NCBI GenBank assembly: GCA_942493055.1
Contig: OW818680.1
Coordinates: 3,968,001-4,032,000, forward strand
DNA: 64,000 nt
Direction: 5' to 3'
From: CAIZQW01 sp942493055
GTDB taxonomy: Bacteria > Verrucomicrobiota > Kiritimatiellia > RFP12 > UBA1067
Shown here: positions 36,120-44,793 of the stretch, piece after piece
Numbering within the stretch: position 1 is the first letter of the stretch
Layout of the letters: every line of letters starts with the position of its first letter
Translations under genes and position numbers: made by a program
Notes under the pieces: generated by a model
The model's database searches: none
Told to the model about the DNA's origin: nothing
Seen by the model: the letters and a program-made list of their open reading frames with translations, nothing else

Positions 36120-36200
36120 ACCGCAAAAGCCGCAAATGTTGCGTGGCTATCTCATCCGCCTCACCCGTGAATACACGGACGGCGGAATGGATAGCCACGC
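36120..36200 (-). repeat. Family A hairpin repeat, copy A3 (inverted)
   Basis: Stem GCGTGGCTATC / GATAGCCACGC (36141-36200). Relative to A1 a C-G pair is replaced by T-A, a compensatory change. The inverted tail (CCGCAAAAGCCGCAAATG) is at 36121-36138. Homology to A2 continues rightward to about 36270. Confidence 0.8.
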
Positions 36201-36271
36201 GGAGGAAGAGAAAAGGTGTCACCCAAGGTAAAATGCGATTTCTGTTATCGGGAGTATCAAATTCATTTTCA

Positions 36272-36356
36272 GCGCAAATGTTCGCTCCGCCGTCCGTGTA
36301 TTCACGGGTGAGGCGGGCGTGACATTTGCGCTCGTTTAGCGGTTTTTGCGGTAAAA
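36272..36356 (+). repeat. Family A hairpin repeat, copy A4 with a swapped outer stem
   Basis: The core CCGCCGTCCGTGTATTCACG with GGTGAGGCGG is the same as in A1-A3. The outer stem is different in sequence yet perfectly paired: GCGCAAATGT (36272-36281) with ACATTTGCGC (36322-36331). The tail TTTTTGCGGTAAAAC follows. A3 and A4 together fill the gap between convergent genes. Confidence 0.8.
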
Positions 36357-36362
36357 CAAATA

Positions 36363-39300
36363 TTACTGTAGCAGGATGGCGCGATAGAAGCGTTGCGTGA
36401 CGCCGCTGGTCGTTTCGTCGATGAACGTGCTCACATTGACGGGGGATCGGTTGGTGGCCAGCGGGAGCCAATCAGGAGCTTGCAGGTCATCCTTGTACTG
36501 CACGACAAAGGCGTGGTTGGGCGCAACCTGTAAATAAAGGGCGACTTCATCGGGCATGTCGGTATCGATAGCGCTGACACCCGGTGCGGGTGGGGCATTG
36601 ATTTGGTTTGGCGCGCGAGGGGTCCAGCCGAGCATGCCGTACAAAGCGTTGGTGTTTCCGTCGGTGAAGAACCCCTGGCTGACGTTCTGTTGTTGAGGAC
36701 CGAACGTGAGCGCATGCTGTTGCACGCCTGTGGGGGAGAAGAGCGCGAGCGCTTCGCCGGAAGTGCTGAGCTTGAATGTCGCATGGAGGTCGTTGTAGGG
36801 GCCGGCCCCGTTTTGTGAGGGCTCATCGTCTGCCCAGACCAGGAGGAAGCCAAGGGGGCCGATGACCGTGTTGGTCGGGATGGTCCACTTGGCGGGCTTG
36901 GAAATCTCGTCTGTGAGGGTGAAGCCTGAAAGATCCACAGACACGTAGTTCGGATTGTAGAGCTCGAACCAGTCTTGAAATTTCTGATCAACAGGGTCAG
37001 GGTATCCAATGGGGCCGCTGTTCTCCGCCATCCACTCGTTGATGAGCACGGGACGCGGCGCCAGCAGGCCGTAGTTAGTGACCGAGAGCGTGTCCCACGC
37101 ATTGGAGAGGATCAGGCCGTGCAGATCGTAGGCCTGCAGGGTGAAGAGGTTTTCGACGTCAGGGAGCGGCACGGTCACGGTCCAGTTGGTCACGGTGGTC
37201 CAGGTCACCGGGTAGGTCACGCCATTGATGGTGATGCTCTTCACGGTGACGGCTCCTGTGCCGCCGAGCGTCACGGGGCTGTTGGTGACGCCGAAGCCGT
37301 TGCCGAGGTTGTTGGTGATCGCGAAGGGGGTCGCCAGGAACAGCTTGCTGCGGACATAGTCTGCGCGATCCTTGAGGTAGGTGACAGCCGCGCTCCAATT
37401 CTGGCCGACCAGCCCGGAGTAGTGCGTGGCCCAGCGGCCCATGTAGGCGGAGTCGCCAGTGACTGACGAAAGGTCATAGAGGTGGCTGTAATAGGTGTGG
37501 AGATTGCCGGGCAGGTTGACGAGTTTGGCCGTGTTCGGTGAGCCTGTGCCGGGGAAGGCCGTGTCAATGGCTTGTATAAAGGCAAAATCGAGATCCCACG
37601 GGAAGAGCATGGCCTTGCCGTCCTCGGAGCGGAAATAGAAGATCGCATTATGCGAATTACCGTTGGGGTAAATATCGCTGGCGCCCATCAGAGAGATAAA
37701 AGCCACGCCCCGCATCCACTCGTCCACATCCATGAGCTGCTTCATCTGCGTGTCGAGCGCGGTGCCGGTCAGGCTGAAGGCCTTGGCCAGCGCGACCATC
37801 GGAGCGTAGTGGTTTCGATCTGTCGCATTTTCCTTGAGGAAGGTCCAGCGGTACGACTCTGGGTCATTGCCGAGATCCTTGATGTCCGTGCCGAGGACCG
37901 TGTCTGGATCTGGAAGTTTGTAGGATTGCGCATCTCCTGTCAGTGTCGTGGTCGGGTAGTAAACCAGTTCAAGCTTGAAGAGCTCCCCGTCGCCGCCGTC
38001 CTTGTATTGTGAATCAAGGTATTCATCGCTGTATTTGGCCAGGATGAGCAAGCCGGTTCCATCTTCTTGCGCGCGCGGAGCAAACACCTGGCAGAGATCG
38101 TCATACATGCCCGGAAGCCCGCCAGCCTTGTTGATCGCGTGCTTGAGCAAAATCTCGTTCTGGTCTCCGCCAGTATTATTGTTCGAGTAACCGCCGGAGC
38201 GGTCCACGGTGATGCCATCCAGTATGCCGCGGTAAGGACGATCCGACGGCAGTCGCACAGTGAAGCCCACACGGGAGGTGTCACGGCGGCCGCGCTCGCT
38301 GCCTTGTAAGTGCATGGCCGCGTCGTAGGCTACGGTCTTCTCATCCGTGATGAGTGTGCAGCCGAGACGCTCGTTGCTCATGACATTGATGGCATTGTGC
38401 AGGTAGGTGGCGTCCGCAGGCGTCATGACGAAGCGGACCGTGTGGAGGCGTGGCAGGAGGGCCGCCCCGTTGGAGACCTCGAAGAGGGCGCGCGAGTTCG
38501 TGCCGCCTGCTGGATAGAAGGCCTTCGCGCCGAGCGAGTCTTTGGCTTCAATGTAGAACTGCACAATGCTGCCGGAAGCTTGGCCAGGCACGACAGCACT
38601 TAACGTCACTGCACCGCTGGAGAGAGCTTGCGGCGTAATGGGAAGCGTCTGCCAGGAGCCGCTGTTCACTGCGTAATAGAGCACGCCAGTCGCCACGCCA
38701 TCCGGATCCGACGCGGTTACAGAGACGGTGACCGGCTGGCCGCTCGTAGGCACGACAGGCGCATGCGAGAGATTGACGAAGGTGGGGCCGATGTTCGACT
38801 GAAAGCGCGAATTGCGGGCACCGGGGGTGCCATACAGAACGGGTTGCGTGATCTCCGTTAACTTGGGCAACCGGTTGAAATAGAGGCGCGATAGCAGCCG
38901 GTTGCAGCCGGAGACCCATTTTGCGCGGTAGGAGATCTCGTACTCCCGTCCGTTGACCACGGACAAGCCGTTTGTCAGGGTTGTCTCAACGTGATTGTGC
39001 ATGTGTTCTGTGTAGCCCTCGGAGACCAGGCGCAGCACATGGTTGGCTGCGTTGTCAGGGTCAATAATCACCTCGCTGTGACGATGGTTGCCGATGAGTC
39101 GCCAGGTGTTCGTCCCGCTTTCAAAGGAGGTGTTCTGGATCATCTGGGTGGCGACGCCAGCTGGCGACTGAATGACACTGACATCGTCCAGTAGCACCTC
39201 GCCCTCGCCGATAAGACCGAGCACGAACTCCTTCCATTGTGTGGGAGAGCTTGCTGTCTCCACAGTCGCCGTACCTCGATAGGAGTAGGTCTGCCAAGCG

Positions 39301-41762
39301 ACCTTGGCGCTCTCATCGCTGGCGAGCCAAGCCTCAGGACGCGAGTTGTCTGCACGCGGGTCGCGTAACTCGAGGCTGGCGCCGAGTCCGTCGGGATACG
39401 AGGGCCATGGGCTGTTGTCCCTGTAGTGCACGACATCTACGGGATTGCCGCCTGCATCCGGGTCAACGGTGGGGTCGAGCGGCAGTGCGGCGTTATCGAA
39501 GAGTTCAAGCTTCCCGCCGCCGCCCGGCAGTCGGCTCGACAGGTCGCCCACGATATCGACAGCGGGATAGAGGCCTTGCAGGTAGACAGCGTCACGCGCC
39601 ACAACCAGATAGCTGTTGCCCGCGAGGATGCGTCCAGAAGGGAATCGGTAGGCGGTTTTGCCGTCAATCTCCAACCGCCAGTCCGTGAGGTCCACAGGAT
39701 TTGTAGTGCGGTTAAAGAGTTCGACCCACTGCTCGGGCGAATTGGTCGCCGGACCCTGCCTGTCACGCGGGTGGTACATGATTTCATTGATCACGACATC
39801 GTCTCGGAGGGCGACGCGGTTGGTCGCGCCGGGTGTGGTTTCGGACGGGTGGAGCCAAGGACCTGTTCCTTCAGGGGAACGCGCGAGGGGATAGCTTTTG
39901 GCGACTGCCGCGTCAATCACAGCGGTCTTGTTGGAGGTGTAGAGCACGAGCCTGTCGCCGGGGTCTGCGCCGAAGCCGAGGTCGGCGCGGTCGAGGAGCA
40001 GAAAGCCGCCGGGAGGAACGGTCTGTGGAGGGATCGCAACCTCGTAGTCAACGGTTCCGAAACGTTTGAAAACAGCGTTTGCCAGGGTGACGGCTTGTGT
40101 GCCGGTGTTGACGATCTCAGCCCAGAACACCTGGTTGGTGACGCAGGGCAGCTCGTTGAAGGCGAGCGTCGGCACCGTCGGCAACAGTCCGGTTGTGATG
40201 GTCAGCGACAGCTCTGCGCCAAAGATCATGTCGTTGGAGCCTGTCGCGCCCTGATGCACTTCGACTGCCAGCACATTTGTACCGCTTACGAGGGCGTCCG
40301 TCGGCAAATGATAGGGCGCGGAGAGCGTTGCCTTGGAAACATTCGTGATAGAGCGTGTCGTGTGCGAGACCAGGCCGTCCGGGATGTTGAGCCGCAGCAC
40401 TTCAATGCCGTTCAGATAGTAAACCGCACCGTCGTCCAGAACGGTTCGAAGGGCGAGCGTCGCGGCAATGGGATCGCCATTCACGACAAAGGTTGTGCGG
40501 AAGTATTTGGTCTCCGGGCTGGTCACCAGCAGAGTGTTTGTCGATATCCAGTTGGCTGTGCCACTGGCCTCGACGCGGAACCCCGCTGGGCTGGCGGAAG
40601 TGCCGTCGTTGACGGTGTAGAAGTCGAGGGTGTTGATTCCTGAGGTAAAATTATTGGAGAGCACGCTTGCCGGGCTGAGGGTGCTGAACCCGACATTGGT
40701 CAACCCCTTGGCAATGCCGTTCAGAAAAACATTGGTCACCCGGTTATCCGCTGCAAACCGAAGCGTGACACGCGCTGTGTTCGTATCCATGCCGCTGAGG
40801 TTAAAGGTGGTGCGGAAATTATACGTGCCAGCGGGAACGCTCGTCGTGCCGCTCGCCACTGGGCCGATCCAGCGCGAAGTTGTATTGTTGGCCAGCCAGT
40901 TGGCGTGGTTGACCATCACGGTGGCAGGGATGTTGGGAGGGGGTGGTGTGCTGTAGGCCGATGCGGTGAGTACATAATTGGAGTCGGCCTGTCCGGTCAC
41001 ATTCAGGCCGCTGTTGAACAATGTCGAAATAGCCTGTGCTTCCATGCCGGTCCAGCCGCCTGCGGAGCCACTGTAGAAGAGAGCGGGCGCCTGGCTCCAT
41101 GCGCTGTCGTCATAGTCTCGCGCATGCCAGGTCGCGTCCGGGGCTGTTGCGCTTGTACGATACCGCCATGTCGCGTCGAGTCGCACGGCGGTCGGATCAA
41201 CGGAGACGCTGAGGACCGGTGTGTTAGGCATTCCTGGCGATCCACCCATCTGGCGGCTCGCGCGCCAATTGGCCGGGTCGCTGGCAGGGCCGTCCTCGTC
41301 GATTTTTGCGAGTGAGGGGCCGGCTCCGTCTGGTGCGCAGGGCCAGGTGTCCTCCGTTCCATAGTCCACCTCATCCATTAGACGGGCATTGTTATTACGC
41401 AGTTCCAATTTTTCGCCGCTGTTGCTAAGACGGCCTGTAAACGGTCCCACGACATTGGTCACACCCGTGGCTGCCGTGAGATCATCAGGAGAACTGGCCA
41501 CCACCAGAAAGCCCCCGCCCGCAATCACGGTGTTTTCCGGAAACCGATAATCAATGCCACCGGCGATAGTCCAGCCCGAGATATCCATGTCAACGGCCAG
41601 TTGGTTGCGCAGTTCGATCCATTCAAAGGACGCTTCATTCGTCTGCGACGGATGGTACATGACTTCATTGAAGACAACTGTCACATCAGCTATTGCCTGT
41701 ACGGCAATACCCATCACAATCAATCCCAAGTTGAACACACCGATATTAGCTTGTTTTCGCAT
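36363..41762 (-). CDS. Giant exported lamin-tail-domain / CotH-kinase protein
   Basis: 1799 residues. A signal-like start (MRKQANIGVFNLGLIVMGIA) is followed by a first lamin-tail domain (about 25-150: VFNEVMYHPSQTNEASFEWI, ISGWTIAGG). Similar segments follow at about 532 (LAFNELPCVTNQVFWAEIVN), 657 (VINEIMYHPRDRQ) and 1569 (LINEWMAENSGPIGYPDPVD). The region about 1107-1420 is CotH-kinase-like (HTVRFVMTPADATYLH, AMHLQGSERGRRDTSR, and FPWDLDFAF near 1390). The protein has no C-terminal sorting signal that I recognise. CotH-type proteins phosphorylate other proteins; such LTD/CotH fusions are common exported proteins in PVC bacteria. Role and partner are unknown. Its promoter region has an IS inserted 82 bp upstream. 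Confidence 0.8.
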   Translation of the reverse strand: MRKQANIGVFNLGLIVMGIAVQAIADVTVVFNEVMYHPSQTNEASFEWIELRNQLAVDMDISGWTIAGGIDYRFPENTVIAGGGFLVVASSPDDLTAATGVTNVVGPFTGRLSNSGEKLELRNNNARLMDEVDYGTEDTWPCAPDGAGPSLAKIDEDGPASDPANWRASRQMGGSPGMPNTPVLSVSVDPTAVRLDATWRYRTSATAPDATWHARDYDDSAWSQAPALFYSGSAGGWTGMEAQAISTLFNSGLNVTGQADSNYVLTASAYSTPPPPNIPATVMVNHANWLANNTTSRWIGPVASGTTSVPAGTYNFRTTFNLSGMDTNTARVTLRFAADNRVTNVFLNGIAKGLTNVGFSTLSPASVLSNNFTSGINTLDFYTVNDGTSASPAGFRVEASGTANWISTNTLLVTSPETKYFRTTFVVNGDPIAATLALRTVLDDGAVYYLNGIEVLRLNIPDGLVSHTTRSITNVSKATLSAPYHLPTDALVSGTNVLAVEVHQGATGSNDMIFGAELSLTITTGLLPTVPTLAFNELPCVTNQVFWAEIVNTGTQAVTLANAVFKRFGTVDYEVAIPPQTVPPGGFLLLDRADLGFGADPGDRLVLYTSNKTAVIDAAVAKSYPLARSPEGTGPWLHPSETTPGATNRVALRDDVVINEIMYHPRDRQGPATNSPEQWVELFNRTTNPVDLTDWRLEIDGKTAYRFPSGRILAGNSYLVVARDAVYLQGLYPAVDIVGDLSSRLPGGGGKLELFDNAALPLDPTVDPDAGGNPVDVVHYRDNSPWPSYPDGLGASLELRDPRADNSRPEAWLASDESAKVAWQTYSYRGTATVETASSPTQWKEFVLGLIGEGEVLLDDVSVIQSPAGVATQMIQNTSFESGTNTWRLIGNHRHSEVIIDPDNAANHVLRLVSEGYTEHMHNHVETTLTNGLSVVNGREYEISYRAKWVSGCNRLLSRLYFNRLPKLTEITQPVLYGTPGARNSRFQSNIGPTFVNLSHAPVVPTSGQPVTVSVTASDPDGVATGVLYYAVNSGSWQTLPITPQALSSGAVTLSAVVPGQASGSIVQFYIEAKDSLGAKAFYPAGGTNSRALFEVSNGAALLPRLHTVRFVMTPADATYLHNAINVMSNERLGCTLITDEKTVAYDAAMHLQGSERGRRDTSRVGFTVRLPSDRPYRGILDGITVDRSGGYSNNNTGGDQNEILLKHAINKAGGLPGMYDDLCQVFAPRAQEDGTGLLILAKYSDEYLDSQYKDGGDGELFKLELVYYPTTTLTGDAQSYKLPDPDTVLGTDIKDLGNDPESYRWTFLKENATDRNHYAPMVALAKAFSLTGTALDTQMKQLMDVDEWMRGVAFISLMGASDIYPNGNSHNAIFYFRSEDGKAMLFPWDLDFAFIQAIDTAFPGTGSPNTAKLVNLPGNLHTYYSHLYDLSSVTGDSAYMGRWATHYSGLVGQNWSAAVTYLKDRADYVRSKLFLATPFAITNNLGNGFGVTNSPVTLGGTGAVTVKSITINGVTYPVTWTTVTNWTVTVPLPDVENLFTLQAYDLHGLILSNAWDTLSVTNYGLLAPRPVLINEWMAENSGPIGYPDPVDQKFQDWFELYNPNYVSVDLSGFTLTDEISKPAKWTIPTNTVIGPLGFLLVWADDEPSQNGAGPYNDLHATFKLSTSGEALALFSPTGVQQHALTFGPQQQNVSQGFFTDGNTNALYGMLGWTPRAPNQINAPPAPGVSAIDTDMPDEVALYLQVAPNHAFVVQYKDDLQAPDWLPLATNRSPVNVSTFIDETTSGVTQRFYRAILLQ

Positions 41763-41871
41763 ACATTTTAATTACATTCGCGTATATACTGTATCACACT
41801 CCCTCGCAAATATCCATTAATCCCCTTATTGAAAAAACGCTACGGGCGCATTTCCGATTCATTGACTTGTG

Positions 41872-43158
41872 TCATGAGGCGGATGCCAGCCACAGGGAGT
41901 CGAGTTCACCGTTCCAGTGCCTGACGATGATTCTGAGCAGGGCGGCGAAGCCGTCCTTGGTCCAGAACTGGCCGGTCCGCTTGAGGCGGTTCTGGAACTG
42001 GGCGCAGAGGGACTCGACGGATCCGCTGCCAACGGGCACGCCAAGCTTTGCGTTGGCGGCGTAGTCCATGTGATCGGCGTGGCTCCTGAAGTAGGCGTTC
42101 TGCGCGCGGATGGACTCAAGGGCTGCCGGGTCGTCCGAGGGAGGCTCCTCCAGCAGCCCGTCGAGCGTCTTGAACAGCCGGTCGGGCGATTTGTGCTTGA
42201 GGCTGTGAAGGATTTTTCCGCACCACTCCTTCGCCTTGGCCGTGCCCGCGCCGTGGAGTGCGGCAGCTAGGGCGTGGAGGTGCTGGCTGAGATGGTAGAA
42301 GTCCAACATGGCCTGTGAACATTGCTCGAAACGGTCTTTGTAAATGTTCCAGAGCCATACACCGCCGTCCATGACGAAGAAGACGGCCTTTGCCTTAAGG
42401 AGGCCCATCCTCACCGCCTCGCCGTGCAGGATGATGCCGAAGTCGTGGGGCGAAGTGTCAGCCGGGACGGCCACGACATGCTTCTCCATGATGGCCTTCC
42501 GGCGTCCGCTGACGGCCAGCAGTGCGGCGAGTCTGAAGACGACCGCCGAGCGGATCTCGTGCCAGTGGACGCGCTCCGGGAGACTCCGGTCGCCCTTGCT
42601 CTTGCCCCAGTTCGCCCCGCGGTGGCGGGCGTTCCAGCCGTCCGCCATGATGATGAGCGTGTCCTCGGAGCCCGCGGCCCCAGCGCCCGCGCCCGCCGGT
42701 GGGGTCTCTTCCGCGACCGAGCCCAGGCGTATGACTGTCGAACGCGTAGCGTTGTCGCTGGCGATGAACCACGCCGCCTCGTCCGCGAGGACGGCGGCCT
42801 TCTCATAGCTGCCCGTCTCGGTGGCGAGCACGGCAAGGCGCCTCTCCATGTCCGGCGAAAAATGCTGGTTCGCCCTGAGGCCGAGATGTGCACGGGCGGG
42901 GCACGTCCAGCGCCCGTCCCCGCTCACCCCCTCCCGGCACCGCAGGACGACCGTCCCGAAGAACGTGGCGAGGCGGACATCCCGGAAGCGTTTGCGCCTG
43001 AGTGCCGCCACATCGCCGGACGACTCCTCCCATTCGTCCAGCATCCTCTGGACGTGCTCCTCGTAGCCAGTCCGCAACTCCTCCCTCCGTCCCTCGAAAA
43101 AGGCCCGCTCCGTCCCCGCCAGCGGGCTGACCTGCACCGTCTCCCCATTTATTTTCAC
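41872..43158 (-). CDS. Transposase of the IS (ISKra4-like)
   Basis: About 428 residues from GTG 43158. AAAGGAGG lies 4-5 nt before this GTG. The further-upstream ATG 43182 would place the ribosome site inside the gene, so it is less likely. The central region has DTLIIMADGWNARHRGANWG, which carries an Asp and resembles the start of an RNase H-like catalytic core. Later come AVFFVMDGGVWLWNIYKDRF and DFYHLSQHLHALAAALHGAG, then PVGSGSVESLCAQFQNRLKR and TGQFWTKDGF. The HLS/VGSGSVES and R-Q-FW-type closing motifs fit ISKra4-type transposases. This assignment is from family memory. It lies 7 bp from the left end region of the element. Confidence 0.8.
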   Translation of the reverse strand: MKINGETVQVSPLAGTERAFFEGRREELRTGYEEHVQRMLDEWEESSGDVAALRRKRFRDVRLATFFGTVVLRCREGVSGDGRWTCPARAHLGLRANQHFSPDMERRLAVLATETGSYEKAAVLADEAAWFIASDNATRSTVIRLGSVAEETPPAGAGAGAAGSEDTLIIMADGWNARHRGANWGKSKGDRSLPERVHWHEIRSAVVFRLAALLAVSGRRKAIMEKHVVAVPADTSPHDFGIILHGEAVRMGLLKAKAVFFVMDGGVWLWNIYKDRFEQCSQAMLDFYHLSQHLHALAAALHGAGTAKAKEWCGKILHSLKHKSPDRLFKTLDGLLEEPPSDDPAALESIRAQNAYFRSHADHMDYAANAKLGVPVGSGSVESLCAQFQNRLKRTGQFWTKDGFAALLRIIVRHWNGELDSLWLASAS

Positions 43159-43175
43159 CGTCCCTCCTTTTTTTG

Positions 43176-43204
43176 TTGACATAGTAGCATTGCAGTGCTA
43201 CTAT
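43176..43204 (+). promoter_or_regulatory. Promoter and palindrome between the two IS genes
   Basis: TTGACA 43176-43181, 17-nt spacer, TACTAT 43199-43204. A palindrome TAGTAGCA (43182-43189) / TGCTACTA (43196-43203) overlies it. It probably drives the DUF6788-like gene and may be an operator shared with the divergent transposase gene. Confidence 0.55.
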
Positions 43205-43224
43205 TATGCGCAAAAGGAGGTTTC

Positions 43225-43527
43225 ATGTCAACAGAACTTGAGAAAAAAGAGAAGAAAATAAGCTCCCTGCTCGCCACGATGGCGAAACTCGGCGCAATGC
43301 GCCCCGGGACGCTGACGGTGCAATACCGTAACCCGGCGGAGAAACTGACGCCGTTCAACCAGCTCAGCTACACGCACGGGGGCAGGAGTAGGTCGGAGTA
43401 TGTCCGCCCCGATAGCCTCGCCGCCGTCAGGAGGGAGGTTGAGACCTATAGGAAGTTCCGTGCGCTTATCGAGGAAGTCGTCGAACTTTCTCTGGAGTCG
43501 TCACGGCTGCGCCACAAAAGGGAATGA
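43225..43527 (+). CDS. IS accessory protein (DUF6788-like)
   Basis: 100 residues; ATG 43225 is preceded by AAAGGAGG at 43213-43220, a strong ribosome site. The sequence has a basic N-terminal helix (ELEKKEKKISSLLATMAKLG), the segment MRPGTLTVQYRNPAEKLTPF, NQLSYTHGGRSRSEYVRPDS and a helical C-terminus. This resembles the DUF6788 family, whose members often lie beside transposases (MRPGSLxxQY, YxLSYTHxxxxxTxYVR). It is divergent from the transposase with one palindromic promoter between them, so it may regulate transposition. Function is not known. Confidence 0.75.
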   Translation: MSTELEKKEKKISSLLATMAKLGAMRPGTLTVQYRNPAEKLTPFNQLSYTHGGRSRSEYVRPDSLAAVRREVETYRKFRALIEEVVELSLESSRLRHKRE

Positions 43528-43597
43528 CCGCCCCCCCGTGCCTGACCGAAGGGCGGACTCGGCGGTCAGGTCAATGAATCGGAAATGCGCCCAAACG

Positions 43598-44782
43598 CTA
43601 CAGAAACTGTTCCTGTTCGATCCAGCCGTTCAGTAATGTGTGGCGTAATTGCTGAAGATACGGAAAGTCGGGATGACGTGTGATGAAGGCTTCGAGGCGC
43701 TGGCGTTGCTGGCTGTCAAGGGGGATGGGCGTCATGGGCGCATGCGGAGGTGCTGCATAGAAGGTCATGGCGATGCAACGTGCGATCTGCTCGGCGATGC
43801 GGTAGCCGTCCAGATCGGTGTCGCCCCAGTGCTGGGCTACCAGTCCCGCATCAGCAAAATGTCGGAGCAGGGTCTTGACCGCCAGATTGGGGTAGCCCTC
43901 TGTGTAAAGTGACGGAGTCTTTTGTTCAGCCAGGCGATAGAAGGGCGCGGCATTCTCGCTGGTCACCAGGGTGGTGCAGGGCGCGGTCAAGCGTATGGCC
44001 TTGATCGTCCGGACCGCTTCCCACGACAAGATGGCCGCCTCCCCGCGCTGGAAGAGTTGCGTCGGCCACTCCAGCCAGTCGCCTTTGGTCGTGCAGTAGG
44101 CAAACGGGACGAACACCACGACATGCGTCGTGTAGGGGTTGTCGATGATGCCGTACAGATCAAGGAGTTCAGCGGAGGTTGTCTCCGGCATGTCGCTGTC
44201 CAGCCTCAGCAACTGCTCAAGCTGTTGACGAAAGGCGCCGGTGCGCAGGGACTTGCTGTCATTGAAGATCCGGGCGCCCAGTTCGGAAAGGGTGATGCTC
44301 GAACGGGTTGAGCGCAGGAACCGAATGACCTCGAAGAGCGCGAACAGGCGATCCAAGGCCTCGGCGTTGAACCGTACAAAGCGCTGCACAGCATCGTCTT
44401 TCCAGGCTGCCTCAATCAAGGATGCCTCGCCGGGGTATTGCAGCAGGAGCTTGCGAAAAACAGAGGTGCAGTGCGCTTCACGCGCAGCATCCGAAGGGAG
44501 CGTCGGGGCTTGAAGGCCCAGTGCGTTTGCGAGCGGCAACCAGCGGGAAGGGTCGCGCTGAGCGTCGTCGAGACGCACTTTCAGCCTGCCCTGCACGGCA
44601 CGGCAGGAGCGTCCGAAGAGCTGCGTGAGTGTGTCGCGCAGCTCGCGTTCCTGCGGCACCTCCCCCAGCGTAACCTCCACAGGAAGCCGCGCCCCCTTCA
44701 GAGCAAGCCGGCCCAGCCGTTCCAGCCAGGGACGGAGTTCCGGTCTCTTTTCTATCTGCTCTTTCCAGTATTCGAGCGTCAT
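43598..44782 (-). CDS. jetD: Wadjet protein JetD (TOPRIM-type nuclease subunit)
   Basis: 394 residues. The C-terminal domain has TTLVTSENAAPFYRL (about 274) and AQHWGDTDLDGYRIAEQI (about 321), the E...DXD arrangement of the TOPRIM-like DUF2220 domain of JetD, which cleaves plasmid DNA captured by JetABC. The N-terminal part (DUF3322-like) starts MTLEYWKEQIEKRPELRPWL and is helical. The gene lies 11 nt behind jetC on the same strand, so cotranscription is certain. The stop codon TAG (43600-43598) lies inside the target duplication of the IS, but the reading frame is intact. I would expect an active protein. Confidence 0.85.
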   Translation of the reverse strand: MTLEYWKEQIEKRPELRPWLERLGRLALKGARLPVEVTLGEVPQERELRDTLTQLFGRSCRAVQGRLKVRLDDAQRDPSRWLPLANALGLQAPTLPSDAAREAHCTSVFRKLLLQYPGEASLIEAAWKDDAVQRFVRFNAEALDRLFALFEVIRFLRSTRSSITLSELGARIFNDSKSLRTGAFRQQLEQLLRLDSDMPETTSAELLDLYGIIDNPYTTHVVVFVPFAYCTTKGDWLEWPTQLFQRGEAAILSWEAVRTIKAIRLTAPCTTLVTSENAAPFYRLAEQKTPSLYTEGYPNLAVKTLLRHFADAGLVAQHWGDTDLDGYRIAEQIARCIAMTFYAAPPHAPMTPIPLDSQQRQRLEAFITRHPDFPYLQQLRHTLLNGWIEQEQFL

Positions 44783-44793
44783 AACGAATTATC

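Larger units (their letters stand above)
41844..43592. mobile_element. Complete insertion sequence with accessory gene (ISKra4-like)
   Basis: Perfect 22-bp inverted ends at 41844-41865 and 43571-43592, each beginning GGGCGCATTTCCG from outside in. A 9-bp direct duplication AAACGCTAC flanks it (41835-41843 and 43593-43601). Two divergent genes fill it: a transposase-like gene on the minus strand and a DUF6788-like gene on the plus strand. The left copy of the duplication and the site show insertion exactly across the last codon of jetD (TAG at 43600-43598), leaving the stop intact. The element appears recent because the duplication and ends are perfect. A shortened relative lies at 15603-15894. 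Confidence 0.9.

Noticed and set aside
43182..43182. ATG 43182 as transposase start
   Set aside because: It would place the AAAGGAGG ribosome site inside the coding sequence and the ATG inside the -35 region of the divergent promoter; GTG 43158 directly follows that site.
41844..43592. IS mistaken for part of the defence system
   Set aside because: Perfect ends and a 9-bp duplication show it is a separate insertion; neither of its genes resembles a Jet protein.
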